64,000 nucleotides of DNA, taken from JBBIOU01 sp037443205 (GTDB taxonomy: Bacteria > Bacteroidota > Bacteroidia > Flavobacteriales_D > UBA2798). Positions within the stretch are counted from its first letter, which is position 1; each line of letters opens with the position of its first letter. Below are positions 62,468 through 64,000 of the stretch, piece after piece. Location: NCBI GenBank assembly GCA_037443205.1, contig JBBIOU010000009.1, positions 28,815 through 92,814 on the forward strand. Direction: 5' to 3'. The notes below the pieces were generated by a model. That model ran no database searches, was not told the DNA's origin, and was given only the letters and a program-made list of their open reading frames with translations. The translations under genes and the position numbers were made by a program.

Positions 62468-64000
62468 ATGAGAACTTTTAATTTAGTTTCAAAATTTTTA
62501 GCATATGGAGTAATGAGTTTACTTTTTGGTAGTATGCAGGCACAGAGCTTTATATCTGACCCAAAAGTAAATCAGGATGTACAAAAAGCATTGAGCAAAA
62601 CAGACAAACACTTCTTCATTGAAAACAAAGGGCAGTGGCACCCTGATGTGCTGTACCTTTGCCGCATGGGTGGCTTAGATGCTTGGATTACCAAGTATGG
62701 TGTAAATTACACCTTTTACAAGGTAGAGAAAGCCCCCGATGCTACTAAGGATAATGACTTGTTCAAAGGCAAATTTGACCATGATGAATTAGAAAACAGC
62801 ACTTTACTGGGACACCGAGTACTCTTTACCCTGCAAGACCACAATCCTGCACCTGCTACTGAAAGCCGACAAAACAAGAAGGATATTACAATTATTTAAT
62901 TGGCAATGACCCCAGTAAGCATGCCAGTAATGTAGGATTGTATAAGGAAGTTGTAGTAAAGGATGTGTATCATGGTATAGATATACGGTATTATTTTGAC
63001 AGAGGGTATTTACGGTATGATTTTATTGTACACCCTGGTGCCAACCCTGAGCAAATCAAAATAAAATTAGACGGACAGTATGATGCGTATGTAAAAAACA
63101 ATGCCTTATGCTACACCACTCGTTTTGGGGAAGTACAAATGGCAGACTTACACACATACCAGCAAGATAAAACCATTGCAAGTCACTTCACTAAACGTGG
63201 CGAACTATGGCAAGTGCAAGTAGCCAACTATGACAAAACCCAGGATTTAATCATAGACCCCCTCATTTATTCTACCTATCTTGGAGGAAGTAGTGATGAT
63301 TATAGTTATTCCATCGCTGTTGATGCATCGGGTAATGCGTATGTGACGGGAGAAACAAATTCTACCGATTACGACATCACCCCTGGAGCATTTCAGACCG
63401 CTTATGGAGGAGGATTTTTCGATGTCTTTGTCACCAAACTCAATCCCACAGGCACAGGATTAGTGTATTCTACCTATCTCGGAGGAAGTAATAATGATGC
63501 TGGTAGATCCATCGCCATAGATGCCTCGGGCAATGTGTATGTGGCGGGACAGACATGGTCCACTAATTACGACATCAGCTTTGGTGCATTTCAGACCACT
63601 TATGGAGGAGGTATTGATGGCTTTGTTACCAAACTAAATTCTATAGGCACCTCTTTGTTATATTCTACCTATCTTGGAGGAAGTAATGCGGATTATTGCT
63701 TTTCCATTGCAGTAGATGCCTCGGGCCATGCGTATGTAACGGGAGAGACAAATTCCACCGATTACGACATCACCCCTGGTGCATTTCAGACCACTGGATT
63801 TGTTGATGCCTTTGTGACCAAACTCAATCCTACAGGCACAGGATTGGTGTATTCTACCTATCTTGGAGGAAGTAATCAAGAACGGGGTAATTCCATCGCC
63901 ATAGATGCCTCGGGCCATGCGTATGTGACGGGACGGACACAATCCACCGATTATGACATCACCCCTGGTGCATTTCAGACCACTATTGGAGGAGGTGTTG
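62468..64000 (+). pseudogene. SBBP-repeat surface protein with a one-base frameshift, 3' end outside window
   Basis: The first frame (62468-62899) gives a signal peptide (GVMSLLFGSMQAQS) and a domain with HFFIENKGQWHPDVLYLCR, and stops at 62897-62899. Homology continues in another frame from about 62876 (YYNYLIGNDPSKHASNVGLY) with no further stop to the window end. One extra A in the CAAAAC run near 62870 would join them. The C-terminal part holds SBBP beta-propeller repeats (IYSTYLGGS, AVDASGNAYVTGET) starting at 63268, 63466, 63661 and 63850. It is probably a T9SS-exported surface protein. Whether the shift is real or a sequencing error cannot be decided here. Confidence 0.85.
63268..64000 (+). 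repeat. Near-identical SBBP repeats at DNA level
   Basis: Units start at 63268, 63466, 63661 and 63850, with spacings of 198, 195 and 189 bases. Each opens with TATTCTACCTATCT and contains GACATCACCCCTGG or a close variant. The similarity at base level indicates recent tandem duplication or gene conversion. Confidence 0.85.

Noticed and set aside
63658..63942. Minus-strand 94-codon frame in the SBBP gene
   Set aside because: It is a mirror of the repeated plus-strand codons, and its own repeats only reflect those of the real gene.

Overview
The window looks like a stretch of a low-G+C chromosome from an uncultured or little-studied member of the Bacteroidota. Evidence: type IX secretion (T9SS) cargo proteins with type A and type B C-terminal domains, a PorP/SprF-family protein, several PD40/OmpA envelope proteins, promoters of the Bacteroidota form TAnnTTTG, almost no Shine-Dalgarno sequences, and Bacteroidota-typical families (DUF2911, DUF5522, fused E1 alpha/beta 2-oxoacid dehydrogenase, PepSY-like). 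I cannot assign a genus. No prophage, insertion sequence, CRISPR array or rRNA was seen.

Layout. 1-10.4 kb: the 3' part of a PD40/OmpA protein, purK, then a three-gene T9SS type B operon (giant beta-helix cargo, PorP/SprF partner, PD40/OmpA protein). 10.4-13.8 kb: an ArsC-like gene broken by an in-frame amber codon, a flippase-like membrane protein and a secreted subtilase. 13.9-19.4 kb: a tight six-gene operon (TPR protein, ComA-like phosphosulfolactate synthase, rhodanese, DUF368 carrier, FAD-dependent 2-hydroxyacid dehydrogenase, lipoprotein) that could be a sulfonate pathway. 19.8-23.3 kb: 2-oxoacid dehydrogenase E1, radC, rpsT and tRNA-Glu. 23.7-27.6 kb: a translationally coupled operon joining an FN3 protein, a tiny protein, a sulfotransferase-like protein and an alkaline-phosphatase-superfamily/TPR protein whose C-terminus is a decayed copy of the sulfotransferase-like protein. 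27.7-38.4 kb: a T9SS cargo, a DnaJ/TerB protein, a stress protein, a TrmH-family methyltransferase, mutS, tRNA-Gly and tRNA-Leu, a DUF2911 protein and clpB. 38.7-49.8 kb: an orphan histidine kinase with an M61 peptidase, a hemC-hemD fusion, hemA and several secreted proteins of unknown role. 49.9-58.5 kb: a periplasmic PPIase, a DUF5522 mini-protein, carB and ettA. 58.5-64 kb: a BamA-like barrel, then an ECF sigma factor followed by a membrane-anchored PD40/OmpA protein that may be its anti-sigma sensor, then an SBBP-repeat protein broken by a one-base frameshift and running off the window.

The most striking non-coding feature is a family of dispersed, strongly self-complementary intergenic repeats. 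One type is framed by AAACCCAA...TTGGGTT (type A). A second has the core AAAAAGT-N6-ACTTTTT (type B). They recur together in many of the larger gene gaps. Several genes also have a TAnnTTTG box only four to seven bases before the start codon, suggesting leaderless transcripts.
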